Origin: Fasciola hepatica
Taxonomy: Eukaryota > Platyhelminthes > Trematoda > Plagiorchiida > Fasciolidae
Length of the DNA stretch: 64,000 nt
Assembly (NCBI GenBank): GCA_948099385.1
Contig: CANUEZ040000129.1
Location: 4,340,001-4,404,000 of the forward strand
Direction of reading: 5' to 3'
Part shown: positions 13,118 through 26,600 of the stretch, in pieces
Position numbering within the stretch: position 1 is the stretch's first letter
Layout of the letters: every line of letters begins with the position of its first letter
Made by a program: the position numbers and the translations under genes
Notes under the pieces: generated by a model
The model's database searches: none
The model's input: only the letters and a program-made list of their open reading frames with translations
What the model was told of the DNA's origin: nothing

Positions 13118-16100
13118 TTTGTCTTGAAGGGCTAAGCTGGCTTCAAGTGAGGCGGCTAATTCCTTTCTCTTTGAAGAGTAGACGTAAGAATAGCCCGACC
13201 AAAACCCCTCAAGCAATGGGGGGATTTGTCAATGTAAGTGTTTGTCCCAACCAAATGCTGAGGACGAAAAGCAACTCAGGTTTTCCGGGGCGTTTAAGTT
13301 AGTGGACGAGAGAATATGGATCCGACTGGGGACCAGTCTTTTCTCGTTGGCTTTATTTATTGGTAGGAATGAGCTGCGCAGCAACCCCGTGGGAGCCTCG
13401 TCGGTACCGCCATTCAAATGGAAGAGGTAGGGAAAATGGGATGTGTTCAGAGAAAAGACAGTGCTTGTTGACCCTTCTTCCTCCAGTGCTCTCTTGCTCT
13501 CTTTTATTCTTTCTCTTTCGTTTCCTCCCATTTTCATTGCTGGCAGTCTCATTTCTAGCCAAACTATAGTCTCCTCTACCTACCTAACATTACTGCACCC
13601 AAACTTTCTCTACTTCAGCAACCTTCTGCAAACTGCAGACCTATTACCGACTCGATATCAGTTGATTTCTGCAGCTAAGGGTGCACGATGCACCCTTCGG
13701 ATTGTGGCGCAGTGACCGGAAATACATTTCTTCTATATTTGTTCCACCTGATAAAAAAGAGCTTCACTTTTCATCGTCAAGGCACCAGGAGGCCCTGGGA
13801 GCACAGAATGCAAGAATCGGGAACGTTCCCTAGTGCGTTGCCGTGTTCTTCCTCCTCACCGAACTAAACTGAATTGTGAATTAGTAAAACCCCCACAGTT
13901 AGGAATTTCGAAGAGCTGAGCTTGGTATTTAATTTTGAAGTATGTCGTCAAACTGCCGAGGTTAGTTCGAACCAAAGAGCCCAGCAGAGTAACTTCGGTG
14001 TAGAACATGGATCCATAAAAATTTATATTCTCTAATTACAATTTTTGTTTTCATTTATGGTTCTTCGAATAAAGACCTTTTATCCCGAACCACGTGAACG
14101 ACCATATTTTGCTGCTAATAAACTTTAAATGTTTTTTTTACCAAGTACCTTTTTGCTTTATGACCCACTTTTTCTCTCTTGCCCCCGAGATGTACCCATG
14201 TCTGGCAGCTGGGTTTGGAAAGCCGGTGAAAGAAATGACCGAATGCTGCGTATGCAGTGGGTTGGCGGATGAAGATTTTTCTGGGATTCGCGGGGACTTA
14301 TAACGGTTGACCCGCCAGAAAGGACCAACCAAGCGGGTCTGCGGTCCCTGCCAGCGGGCTCCAAACAAGCACATATAAATAATCAAAGGGGGATGTGGTC
14401 CAAATTTGTCCTAAAGGCTGCTTTTCAGCTGAGCACAACACACCGACGCGTGAGGCGTTAACGAGTTCATAATCAGAGGTCCCGGGACAATCTGAGAAAA
14501 TAGCCGGGGACGTATTATGTAGCCAAGTGGACGATTGCTCCTAAACAGTAGTCTTTACGACTGCGCGCCAACCTGAAAGAAGCTGAGTGGGTGGAACAGA
14601 AACCCAAGAAGGAAAAACAGAGCCATCACGAATAAGCAAATGCAACATTTTGAAGACCAATGAATCCAGCTTCCGCCATCTTGAAATCCAGTTGATGGAT
14701 CTTTTGAGGGTCCTCCTGTGGCTGGAACAGACGTCAGGGTCGAGAATATTGGTGGAAAAAAGGTTTACACTATAATGAAAGTTTGGGGTGTCATAGGTAG
14801 GAGATAGGTGTTTTGCAAAATGCCACTTCCAGGTTTGCCACACTCTGTTTCCTTATAAAGAATTCACGGAGAAGATGGGTATCAAGGCAGCACACCTAGC
14901 AGTGGTTATCCTTGCTGATGGGGCTTTCAAGAACAGGCAGCTGGCTAACACGTTATCCGTATCCCACTCCAATAAGGGCAGATATCAGAGTGTATTGGTA
15001 AGCGAGAGCTTAGTGAGAGGCAGAGGCTGACAGGTTCAGGGAACTGGACTACCACTGGTGATAAGCACCAGCTCTCTGCTTCGGTCTACTTTGATCTGAG
15101 CACAGGGCAGTGCCGGGTGGTTTACCAGCGGGTGGAAACCTGACTAACCCGTGGGTGCGTGGACGAAAGGTCCCTAAAGAAAACAAAATGCCTCAACCGG
15201 CGCTTGGTCTACTCTCCCTTTAGACATGCCTAAGTCGCCGAAGCCGACCATAACCGTAGTAGTTAGACTTTTGCAATAGTAAAATTGGCAGTGCAGCCTG
15301 ACGGAGGACAAAACAACCTTCGCCTCATCAGGTTCGGAGACCACCTCCGCAGGGACCGACTGGGAGTGCTCCGTGTTCTCAGATCACCAGCTGCCTGCTG
15401 GCCCCCATCGCGGAGATAAGCCCCACCGCAAAGTTATACTACCACTCCGGGCTTCAAGCCCGAGACCCAGGCAGGAATGGGGAAAAGGGCATTTAAGAAT
15501 TAGGGCAAATACGGTCGGGCTATACACCAAAGTATGAGGCGCTTAGAACAAACTGATGGATCTCTTCAAAGCCACCAGTGGGCACAACACGCTTATAGCC
15601 GGCTTTATGGAAAATTCGAGGGGAAATTAATAAAAAAATAGTTCGTTGTCTATGGGCAAAGCAAGGAAGGGGATTGTTCAGAAGGAGGCGTCACTCATCG
15701 TGAGGAAAGGTACGTACCCTTTGAAATCGCACGAAAATGTTTTCAACCCAAATATCCAGGCAAGTACTGTAGAGCTCACTGTACAAAGCAGAACAACAAA
15801 CGTGGTATGCATGTGTGGGGCCCCGGGTACAGGCTGTGATGGGGATACTTGACCTCTGCTGACACTCACCACCCCAAGCAAAGGAGCGGACACGACTCCC
15901 ACAGTTGGGACTCGCAGCCCAACACACACAAACCGGGTCTTTGAGGCATGCGACCCTGGGGAATGAAGGGGACGGATAACTACCGTATCTACACTCAAGT
16001 GCCCTCTCCCGACACTGAGGGGGGGGTACCAGATATAAATTGCTATACTCTGTCCTTGTTGTAGGTGGTTACAAATAACCACATGAGAGACCTGAGTAAA

Positions 16101-17700
16101 CTTCGGGGTTACTCGTTCGGGTAAAGCTATTAGTTGCGCATCAAAGTCTTCCTCTGCGCGCTTCAGACCAAAGTAGCAGAAACATGCTTTTGAGCAATAA
16201 GTAGCCGAATGTGAACGAATCCCAAAACCAAAATACGATTTGTCCTTAAATTTTACTTCACTGGATCAATAAATGGACGATAACATAAAAAAAGAAACCT
16301 CAATTATGCCATCACACGGACTCAGAAAACGAGAACCAAGTTTACGGCATGCGAAAGACAAGCACGTGCCTCACGTAGGCCAAAGATGAGACACAATGAG
16401 TCAGCGGGCTGGATGAAAACAGGCAAAGGTCGGTCCATAAAAGTATGAAGTATATGGAAACGCGCAAATGGTGTATGTGAGCGAATGATATCATGGAAAC
16501 ACGAAATTATAGTGTCTTCGAAAGATTTTCCACAACCGACCGTTACAGTAGCCTGAAGAATATTTAGAAGCTTCGCGTGCAAGGTCAACGCTGCGATTCC
16601 CACTAGATTGGTGGTTGGATCGTGGGGTACAGCATGACGGTACTCAACCTGTGAACATTTTGCACGAGTAGACAGACTAGGGAGTGGTCAACGGACTTAG
16701 TCACCAGTGGGACTTTTGTGGTGCTGTGGGTGATAGTCACCCTAATTCAGTGAATTGCACCAGTGGAGTATCGCAGGCATCCGTACCACTCGCTATAATG
16801 TTCTTTTATGAAAGTCATAGATTTATTCCTACGGTTACCTGCCACCTGTTTTGCTTATGATGTGAAACCACTGAGGGCTCAGGGCAGGTGAGATAAAAGC
16901 ACAGATTCAGTATTCTTGCTATCAGGTACGGAGCAAATCCCGGGAATTGCTTATGAAATGGGCAACAAGCTAAACGTTCTGACGCATGCCAGTGACAGTA
17001 AAATTCAACGGGGTAGGTGGAGGGCTGTTTACGTTCAAACAATGTCGACCACGTTTACGTTTTGCTGCGGCTTTGGAAGCTATTCTATTTAAGGGAGCTG
17101 AAGTTTAAGCGGTCAGCAAACAGAGCGGTCAAAGGTGTTTTCCATCTGGAATAAACCAATGATCTTTACAGCAAGCGGACAAATAAAGCACGGCCCAGTG
17201 GCTTCGAACAGAACATAAACTGCCTGGAGCTGAGTACCAGTTAGCTACGCTTATGTTTGACAATTTTTGGTCACGAATTTATACATTCAAACTCAGCACC
17301 TTCAGGTCACCTGTGAGACATAACTTGTCTTTCCGAACTGGGCAAACAAGTGGATCTTATCCCTCAGTGTTGGGAGGAGCCCCTTTTCGTCACGAACTGT
17401 TACAACGCTGATGGTCGTACAAGATCATGGCCCGTTCACTGTAGGTGCTGTAAGTAGGACTGAGGACTTAAAAGTTTTGGTGACTTCTGGTCTTTCGTGG
17501 TCATACTGACGTACAGCAGAAGCACATAGGGCAGCGGCTAAGCCCTCCAACTTCGGACCAGCTTTCCTTTGCCGAGAGCAACTGTTTCAGACAAATATAG
17601 ACTACAGTGGTTAGATCTTTTTCAGAACTCGATAAGCTGGAGTAACAACCGTTCTGCAGCAAGGAGGCCACTTTTTCAGTAAACACACTTCTTGAAGAGC
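13118..17700. other. No recognisable gene; short polypyrimidine tract
   Basis: No domain was recognised. About 13,470-13,550 on the plus strand is a ctcttt/ttct-rich polypyrimidine run. The remainder holds only short open frames overlapping on both strands. Confidence 0.4.
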
Positions 17701-17706
17701 GTATGA

Positions 17707-18000
17707 TTGAGCGCTACAATGCCGAAGCAAACGAGCAAAGGACCTGGGACTTTGGAGTTCTCTCAGTGGAAAAAGGGTGACTACGGGGTACGTAAAAAAG
17801 GAGTTTTTACAATGGAGGGCTCTTCTGACCTCGGTCCAAGAAGTCTATTCCAGATTGCTTTAGTCTCCAGAACAGAAGGTCACGGAAAGAAGGTGGCCAA
17901 AGCTTGATCAAGTTTGGTGGCTAGACCTGATTTCTTAAGAAAAAGGTTTGTAAACCACTGGAATAGATTGCAAGGAGTGATAGAACCAGGGACCCCCCAT
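17707..18000 (+). pseudogene. Decayed C-terminal tail of a CR1-like ORF2
   Basis: The plus-strand translation ends with FLRKRFVNHWNRL at about 17,932-17,975. This is the very common end block of CR1-like ORF2 ('F..RVVn.WN.LP'). It is preceded, after one in-frame stop, by a 66-codon open frame whose FTMEGSSDLGPRSLF and SRTEGHGKKV segments resemble the variable region before that block. Nothing upstream in this frame resembles the RT core. It is probably a 5'-truncated insertion. A second fragment starts a few hundred bases downstream and may belong to another insertion. Confidence 0.55.
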
Positions 18001-18229
18001 GGTTTCATGGGACCCTAGATCGTGAGAACGATATGGAATTATAACAAGCCCTGAGCATGTTAACTAAGGAAAGGTAGTGGCCTGACTAAGCTTCCGATGT
18101 GTTCTGCTCTCATACATATTCCCTGCGTTTTATTACGACTTAGTAACCCGGTGTGACTGCGGCACAAGGGGCTACACCTCGGGAGTTATGGCAGCAGGAC
18201 CAGTGAAACTGGGCCTGTAAAAATCGGTG

Positions 18230-18480
18230 GTTGGGCGTCCTGGGGCGCAGCCTCTGCTTGCAGCGGATGAAATGGATGGATCCACATTCTCTGAACCAAA
18301 GTCCTTGCCCGCCGTATGTATACATGGAAGTGTACTTAGTCCGCTACTTTTCTTACTACATCTTGACCACATTTTTCTGTTCGCGCACCAGGGCACTTCC
18401 CTGGCCTTCGGTAGTGACATCAAAATAGTTCACGAGTTCCACCACCAAGATTTGAGCATAACGTTGCCTGACAGATGGTG
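18230..18480 (+). pseudogene. Decayed RT fragment around the catalytic box
   Basis: The plus strand reads GSVLSPLLFLLHLDHI at about 18,326-18,375, matching the 'QGSvLGPLLFLLYINDL' block. It then reads SLAFGSDIKIVHEF at about 18,396-18,440, where the expected 'AFADDIK' has become F-G-S-D. The surrounding 84-codon frame is otherwise open. No fingers domain is visible upstream. Downstream of 18,481 the frame breaks, although short stretches may continue as far as about 18.7 kb. The catalytic box is lost, so this is a dead fragment. Confidence 0.7.
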
Positions 18481-18799
18481 AGCTGAGGAAACCCGATCGA
18501 CGGCGCACTTAACAGCAGGTTTGCCTCCAATCTCCTGAATCTCCCCACACCACTTATAGATATCAAGCCCCCACCGGAAGAAAACTGCCAGGGAATCAAG
18601 TGCCCGTCGCCTCCAGCTCGTCGGTGAGGGGTCTTGGGCTTGGACAAACTAGCAACTGGCCGTTCTCGGAATGCACTTCCTTCCCGACACCAGCGGAAGG
18701 AAAGATAATAGGCCTTGTTATCAGATCGGCTAAATAGAAGCACAGTTTTCTCTTTACTTATCAACCTTACGCAAGACCCCATTTCGAACACTGCCCGTT

Positions 18800-20454
18800 C
18801 ATTTTTTCTGCAATGAGGAAAACGGATAAAATATGCGTTAAGAAATGCAGCATTCGTTCACCAAAAATCTGATAAGGTACCCTTGCCCACTGGGGTATAA
18901 GTAGAGGAGCACTCCTACAAACCTGGGTCTCATGCTGCTATGACACTTTAGGTTTAACTAATGTCTCCTATAAAAACTTATTCATTACTCTGCTTTCTCC
19001 CCTGACCTCACATTAACCTGTACGCTACGGGAGCTCTAGAGCCATTATTCCACAGTCGGGGCGCACAATAAAATCCAATTTCTTTCTTCTCAAACACTCA
19101 AAGCCTTGAAATATTCAACCCCCCGGCTATCTTCAAATGCCCTTCTATAGCCCAGTTGAGCCACACTTCAATATCGCAACTTCACTAAATTCATCTGTAG
19201 CTCCGACCAACACCAGCAAATCTGAATACTGAGCCCATAAGAAGTGTGTCGAGCTTCAGGAAGCTGGCTTTCGGATGCCCCTGCTCAGCTTCTTTTTCCT
19301 CTCCCTTTTCCTATTTACCGTTGTACTATTTCGCCCCCTAGTCCTTACATTTGTGCGAAGGGCTGATTGGGTGAATATGAAGAAAATGCAACGCTCCTTC
19401 ACTAAAAAATCCTTTGGCTCCTTCTTCAACCCCAACTACACAGTCAGGTGCAAAGTACTTTAGCTTGAGCCTCTGTTGTTAGGTCGTACCAAGAGTAACC
19501 TTTCACTTCTTTCCAAAGTTTTGCTCCCAAAATTCTACTCATATGGTAACCCACTTAGGTTTTTGGTGATTTTTCTTATTCCTAAATCCACAAGAACACA
19601 TTATTACGATCCCTCACCCTGGGATTTCAATCGGATCTAAAATTGTGCCGTTATCTGATTCAGCCACTGGGAAGGGGCCCCAGTCTAGAAGATCCTCTGG
19701 TGCACGCCGGAAAAATTTAAAGGAGCATCAGGCACATTAATTGATTTCTCAATCATGACAAGCATGACGTGCTTTATTATAAACTTAAACCAAGCGTATG
19801 AGGACTATCTAGATTGCTAGACGCAAAAGAATACCTAATTCGCATCTGAACCTTATCTCGGGCCCAGTGAAAAATCTCTGAGATATAGGTGCACTTTTAA
19901 ATATGCTCAAAATCTAATAGTTTTATACTGTTTGTCAGTCCTATGACTAACGCTAGTTACATCATTGTCAATTCTAGCAGTCTTTGATTATTGCGCAAGA
20001 GTAGACTTCAATTCACGTATCTTATTTCCCTGTTGCCCCAACTCCTTCTTTCACTTCGAATTTGGGACTGGCTCCATTTGTTTCCCTAAAAAAACGTCAT
20101 TACTACTCCAACTTTCATCTCCGGCCAGAACACAGTGGAAAACAGCAAAAAATTTACAGGGCAAATAATTTGTTTGCATTGAACCAGGCGAGCTAAGGAA
20201 GCGTTCAATGTTTGAGTAGGCTTCTGCGAAAGCTATTCTTCCCTCTTCGATTTTTCATTGCCCTCTTTTCTTAGTATTATCTTGTCCAGCGTGGCCCTAT
20301 GTCGAATCATCCGGTCACCACTCTCAGTAGGTAGCCGGGCCCTGGAATAAGTTTGAGTCTTCAACAATATCAAGTGGCCGCCTACTGCAGGAAGCAGTCA
20401 AGCTTTCGTCCCCTCAGTATCCAAGCAAGTTCACATTTTTGGCTCATAATGGCA
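18800..20454. other. No recognisable gene
   Basis: AT-richer sequence with short random-looking open frames. I found nothing I can name. Confidence 0.4.
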
Positions 20455-20957
20455 AAATCCCCCGAGATTTGTTGCTCTCGGACCATGGCTTCTTCTGAAC
20501 GTGAAAAAACGGCCCACCCCCAGCGGTTTCGAGCACCTTAGACGTACGTATGAAAATGTGGCGGACTGAGGACCCATGAAAAGTTCCAAAGGGGGCTTTA
20601 CCGCTCCTGCGAGTAAACTAAAACTCAAATCAGTGAAAATCCTACTCTGTGAATCCAACTTTCACAGACCGGACTGTGAAGGAAATGGGCGCCTCAAACC
20701 ACCAACCAAGACCCAACGTCGCGAATGGAGGGGCCCCACCACTCTGCCTATCATCCGTTCACCAGATATTCCGTTGGTTCTCCTGCCTGCACCTAAGCGG
20801 GGTGATAGCGTACAGGGCTTTCAGTTTACACTTTCCGACCGTGCCTTATATCTCTGACCTGTCACACATATGTACCTCAGGACCGGCAACCTAACCGACC
20901 CGCATCTGCTACATATCCCTGTGGACACTATTACCCTGGATATTGCCGCTCAACCCT
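20455..20957 (-). repeat. 503-bp dispersed repeat, inverted partner of 1596-2098
   Basis: This is the reverse complement of 1596-2098 (paired positions sum to 22553) with a few substitutions. One example is where the left copy reads acgtgcgg and this copy corresponds to acgttcag. On the plus strand here the two overlapping frames of 93 and 81 codons correspond to minus-strand frames in the left copy. I cannot assign a family. The similarity is high enough to suggest a relatively recent duplication compared with the RT relics around it. Confidence 0.85.
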
Positions 20958-23637
20958 GTCTACCGGCCGACTTCTAGGTGCAGAGTGAGAAACAAATGCG
21001 AAAAACTGAGAACTGCCTCCCGGATTTCACTGTTCAGTGATCCAGTTTAACAAGGCTCCCCACTCTTACTTCGCAATGCCAAAACTTTTACTGCAATGGA
21101 GGTGTTTAACTGAGAAGTGTGTTCGCCATAAGTCCTGGTGGAAAGAGCCCCCATGGGAAGAAAAATCATGCGCTACCACGTTGAACCTCTAAACCCGTCA
21201 ATAAGCCTCCTTCCCTGGGAAATATAATACCTCGTCCAGGCCGACGCCTTCCCATCTCTCTAATTTTCCACCATAGAAATCCGCTACAGCCTTCATGGTG
21301 TCCAAAATCGAGGGGAGTTCTTGGCTTATGCAACACTAGCTAAGCCGTAAATACTGATTCCCATTTCTCCCTGTGATCCTTACTAACACATATATTTCCA
21401 ATCTTACGGAAGACCTTGTTTTCTGACCCCCTTCTGCCCTAGGCTGATCCATCGAAAGAGACCCATTTCTCTCCTTCTACATACTAAATCAGCTACTTCC
21501 GCTTTGGCTGGGCCAGGCCTACACTGCAGCGATGGTGACAATTACTCAGTCCTTGCTCACTGAAAACCTCCCTAAACTCCACCATCGGTGGCCTATCTTA
21601 TGGAATTACCAAGCAGTCCCCGGCCGTGAATACACTATAGCTCCGTTCACTGGCCCTCCGATAGCAAAACTGTGACTGTGGTTGACTCCCATAAAAATTT
21701 ATTTAATGAACCCCGGCTGGAAGGTCCTTCAGACTGCCAAACCTCCTACCACCTTCAGACACTGCTGGTTACTTGAGTAGCCATTGGTCGACTAGGCCTT
21801 CGTCACTGGTTACCTCAGGGAATTAAAGGATAGGATGAACGGACAGGATCACTTTTTACCCGGCAGGGCCATGGCTTGAGATGACACTCATGCTGGCCGG
21901 TGCTCTATCGAAGCCCCTGACATTACTCGCCACTGTGATCACAAACCTGCTACCGACTTACAGGTCAATACAAAAGATTTACCGGACCTCTTTGAAGATC
22001 CCGACACCAAACGACATAGTGGGCATCCACATCAGTTACCTTTTGTATATTTCCCAAACGGTTTTTCTCATATGCTTTGTAGCTGGGAAGTAGTGAACAG
22101 GAATCCAGCCATCCCCTTTTCATTCTCAATCCGTTATCCCCCATTTGGTCAAATTAAGACATCCTAGTCCATTTTTTACTTCTTCCTTAAACTTTTTCCC
22201 CACTAAGCCCTCTTGTGTGAATGGTCATCTACTCCAGTGGGCCCGCTCTACTGCGTTATCTCTCTGGGGCCATAATTCCTCTGACCTGAGGTCAGTAGCA
22301 AACCTGAGCGAAATTAAATATCAATTACTCGCTGCTGATCACGAACTCCTGTATACTCATTCATTACACGCATAGAAACGTTCACCCTTGCATTCATATA
22401 ACAGCCTTTGCCACCTCGGGTCTAGTTTTCAGCAAACGACTGTGATAGGACTTCGCGTACTTAGATTGCTCCCCATAGCATCATCTTTAAATATTTGCTT
22501 GGAAGCATCCGCCTAATTTTCTGTCTCCAGTTGGTTGTCTCTTTACCGGATCCATTTTGACATCCACACCTGAACATCCAGTGAACATTTACGATGCTTC
22601 AACAGCGTAATGCGTCCCTCGTGAACTTTTTCTCTCCGTGTCCACTGTCGCATGAAGCATCATTCGGTTTATGTCGCCATGGGACTCGCCTATCCAAAGA
22701 AGGACAAATTTATTAAGATTATCGAACCCATTGTTAGGCACTTCTCAGGTTCTTTAACGGTTCCGCTACTGGGTATTTAAGCCGTCGCCCTCCGGCCAAG
22801 CAACTTTTTCAAAGACTTCAGTGAAAGCAAGTGTTCCAGACCCAGGTGACATCACTGATTTCACCCTGAGAACATCGTGCTGGTTTCGTTCTCCAAAGAG
22901 ATTTGCTTTTGCTAGGAAAAATTATTTCACTGTTTTTTTCGGGTAATGAGCACACCGGTATTCACGGCGTGCCTCCAAGTGTCTCCCTGTATAAGTTTAG
23001 ATTTTCTTTGATCTGTCTCCATCATTCAGCATGAGCTTTCTTATTTTCATTCCCAATGAGAGTATGTCCCGTCCCACACAGGAACGGCACTGATTTTGAC
23101 CATCGGACCAGACTCATCCATTTTTCTTCATCATGTTTAAGCAATCTGCGAGTTTTTCAACACTCGGCGCCTCCGCTCTTGTTTTGACGTCCGACACCAG
23201 ACGGAACCTTGATCCCCGCGGACTCCGTAAAACCAACAAACGCTGATTATCAGTTGGCCTGCCTGCTTCATTCAACGAGACCGAGTGAACATCCGTCAAT
23301 CGTTGCTTGCATTATCCTGGCATATATCGCATCTTTTGCATCATATAACAAACATCTCAAATGGCGTTTCAATTTTGGTCGAAACCTCACATTGACTTGA
23401 AAATGAAATCAACACTGGTCCATATTAGTCTCCCTTAAAACCATCGAGCTCCATTCCCTAGTCTTCAAAATCAGAGATCACAGAACCATTCCGTCGTGAG
23501 CCTCATCACAATAAATGAAAGGCATGAAATTAGACATTTCTTTTTATAACAACCCTTCAAAATGGCTCCGAAGCGTCCTTGAAGAGAGGGGTCACCACCT
23601 TCCTTCCACCAGCTCTGCTATCAATGCGTTCCGCGGA
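20958..23637. other. No recognisable gene
   Basis: I see no domain or RNA gene. The sequence is pyrimidine-rich on the plus strand. It ends abruptly at the left outer edge of the large palindrome. Confidence 0.4.
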
Positions 23638-26600
23638 CCAGTTATCCTCCTCGGTAGGTCGCATACCAGCGGCAGGACTACTGCTTGCTGTTTCATAGTC
23701 GGCCCTGAATGACCTCGAATACGGCTGTGCCCCACAAGGAAAGGTGTATCTTCAACTCCGGCCCTAAATCTCCAAGAAGAATGGGTCTGATGTAGGTGAT
23801 ATCTCTAATAATTCTACGACTAGTCCTTGGGGACAGTCATGTGGCCTGGCGACGGCCTTCGCAGTCGCTGCGCTACACCACATCGGCACAGTTTCTACTG
23901 GGATATCTAGAGTAATAATTTACGAAACAGCTTCTCAGGGTTTTTGTTTCACTCAGAATAATTCGGTTATTATCTGGACAGTAGAATCTGAAGCAAGCAA
24001 CTGATCTACTAATCCACTTATGTTAAAATCTTTTGTAGTACCACGTCTAAGCCGACTACTAATCACCCTATTCACCGGGTGGCTAACCGCAATTAGTCTG
24101 AAAGCATTAAACACCCCAGATGTCCTAACCCCTCATTCCTTTGTTCAGTACCACTAGTTGATATTACAGTGAAGCCAGTAACAAATGTATTGCGCTCTAG
24201 TTATGCATCATGGATCATGCTCTGACCACGTCGTTGCCACTTACACGTATCTTCAATCCCTCCAAACACCCGAACACTGCAAGTGAACCATCAGCTAGCG
24301 GCGTCCCAGGCCCAATTGCCTCCGAAGTCCACCGAAGGATAAGAAGTTCCAAAAATGGAGTATTTTTTATGTTCTAGACAGTGAGCTTCTTTTCTGGAAG
24401 AAAAATTCATTGCTTATAGCCTGTGGCATGTCACATCAAGAGTGCTACTGCAAAAGACTCAGGAAAAGGTCAGCGCGGAATGTGACCACTACTGTTTCAA
24501 TGGCGTGAGGAGGGCGCTGCCGTGGAATTCATTGAGAAGAGGGAGTCCATCGAAAAATGCACCCCATTTAAAAACTTAAAAATTACTTCTGACAGGACCC
24601 CGCTGCGGAGGAAGATCCTTAGACTGATAGCCGGCAACAGGGTGTTGCCATTACCCTACAATCCGGTGCCAAGTAATCCCTCTGAACAATCCCCAATGGT
24701 CAATAACTGATCGCCGTTTCTGTCGATCAGTGCACCACTGCACAATGCGAACTCAGATCTATCCTGTCTGCCTCTACCACCACAAAGTCCCCTTAAAAGG
24801 CTCCGTGTTGTACACCAGCCTCCACCTTTGTCTACCCCTAACCAGGTAATATAGTCCCACACGTTAGTCAGCAAACATTCACGTCCTGGTCTGTCTGCCA
24901 AACTAGCCATCAAGTGCCAGATTCCCACGCCAGCCCATACCATCCAGACAGCAGTAAAGGTGTCTCCTAGGGCTCCCGCTACAACCTAATCCTTTTCGTC
25001 TTTTGTTCTTGGTAACCAAGACATCCCCCGCGATGGCACCACCACCCTCCCAGCTTTAGTCGATAACTGACCTTTGATCTCTCGCGCCTCAGACAACCAG
25101 CATGTCACCTCTCTACGTCTTCCATCGAGAGCAAACCTACGGGATGGCACCGCTCTCACTGGCGCTAGCCCGCCGGCGCATCTATCCGGTCCCCCAAAGA
25201 TCCGCGTACCTAACTGCTGCATGCTCCGTCTATCAACTCAGAAGCCGCCGTAATCAGGTCTACAGAAGCAGGACCGCATCACAAATTTTCCACCAAGTGT
25301 ACCGCATCCATCTTTGGCTCCATCATAACCGAATCACTTGGCACTAGCCACAAGCGTAGTTGTCAAACGATACCACAACGTGTGGACCACGGCCGACCCT
25401 TCTCCGCCCCGAAGTGAGCCCCGTATTACTCCTAGCCAACTTCGTCCCCCTTTGCACTTTACCAACCAAACATCACCGTATCTACTCTGAACCTACTGCG
25501 CATTATGTCAACTGACTCTTCATACCGAAGCCCTCTTCATCATAACCCATTTTGTTACCATCCCACCTCCTCACACTCATCCAGAGAAACCCTGTGAGAT
25601 GCCTCCCACCTCAGCCAATTACGCTACTAACATTATATCCGTCTCACTATCAAGTCCTAGTGACCCTGGCATTTGTCACCCTCTTTACAGTGCCGCTGTC
25701 AAAACCACGGTTGCATAGCGAGCAATGCCCCTCAACTTCTGCCAATTAAAAGCATTCTCTCTCACACATTAAATCAGTCAATATTGTTCTAGTGACTAAA
25801 AGGTCGCCCTCGGAGCACGCAACTGCCAGTTTCATTAGCATCCCCGGATATCAAAACCCCTCTAGCGGAGGGCTTTTCTGGAGAGGTGGTGGGTGTCTGG
25901 GGTACGTTCGGTGTTTTTTCACATATCCGCCGTACCACATCTAACTCCTGACAAATCTACGGCCTCCGCACGGCTGTCTTTCGATTGGAATACCAGTAGC
26001 TGCCCAATAGGTTGCGTATATATCGTCCTCCGGCACTGACCCGCGTAGAATCAAAGCTGTCATCGGTACCTCTACGTTTGAGGCAGGACCGAATGATATT
26101 CACCCAGCAATACTGAAGCCACTAGCATTAATCCTGGCTGAACCACTAGCTAAGCTGCTCAAAACATCACTAGACAAGGATGTAATACCCAAATACTGGC
26201 TTGTACCGATCGTCACACCTGCTTATAAAGGTGGAGACAGAGGCACGTACCAGTTACAGGCCAATTAACTTGACGTCAGTGGTACTTTAAACTCCCGAGA
26301 GGATACTACGAGACAGAACAGTGAGGCATTTAGACAAGAACGGGCTGGTGATTGCCAACCAGCATGGGCTCTGGGAAGGGCGCTCTTGCTTCTCCAACCT
26401 AATAAGTTTCCTGGTTGGGGCAACCAGTTTAGAGGATCGAGAAAAACGGGCAGAAGCCTGCTACCTGGATTCTCAAAAGGCATTTGATTCGGTTAATCAC
26501 AGGCTGCTCGAAGCAGAGGTGGAATCGTTTTGCCTTACGGCTAAAATGTAGTTGGTCGTACAAAAAGCCTCAAGGAGAGAGTTTCCCGAGTGAAAGTGGA

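Noticed and set aside
14138..14386. Overlapping plus and minus frames of 68-82 codons
   Set aside because: Mutual shadow frames with no conserved motif.
24522..24943. 62- and 95-codon frames in the palindrome arms repeated at 32496-32917
   Set aside because: They are duplicated only because the arms are duplicated; no domain or coding signature was seen.
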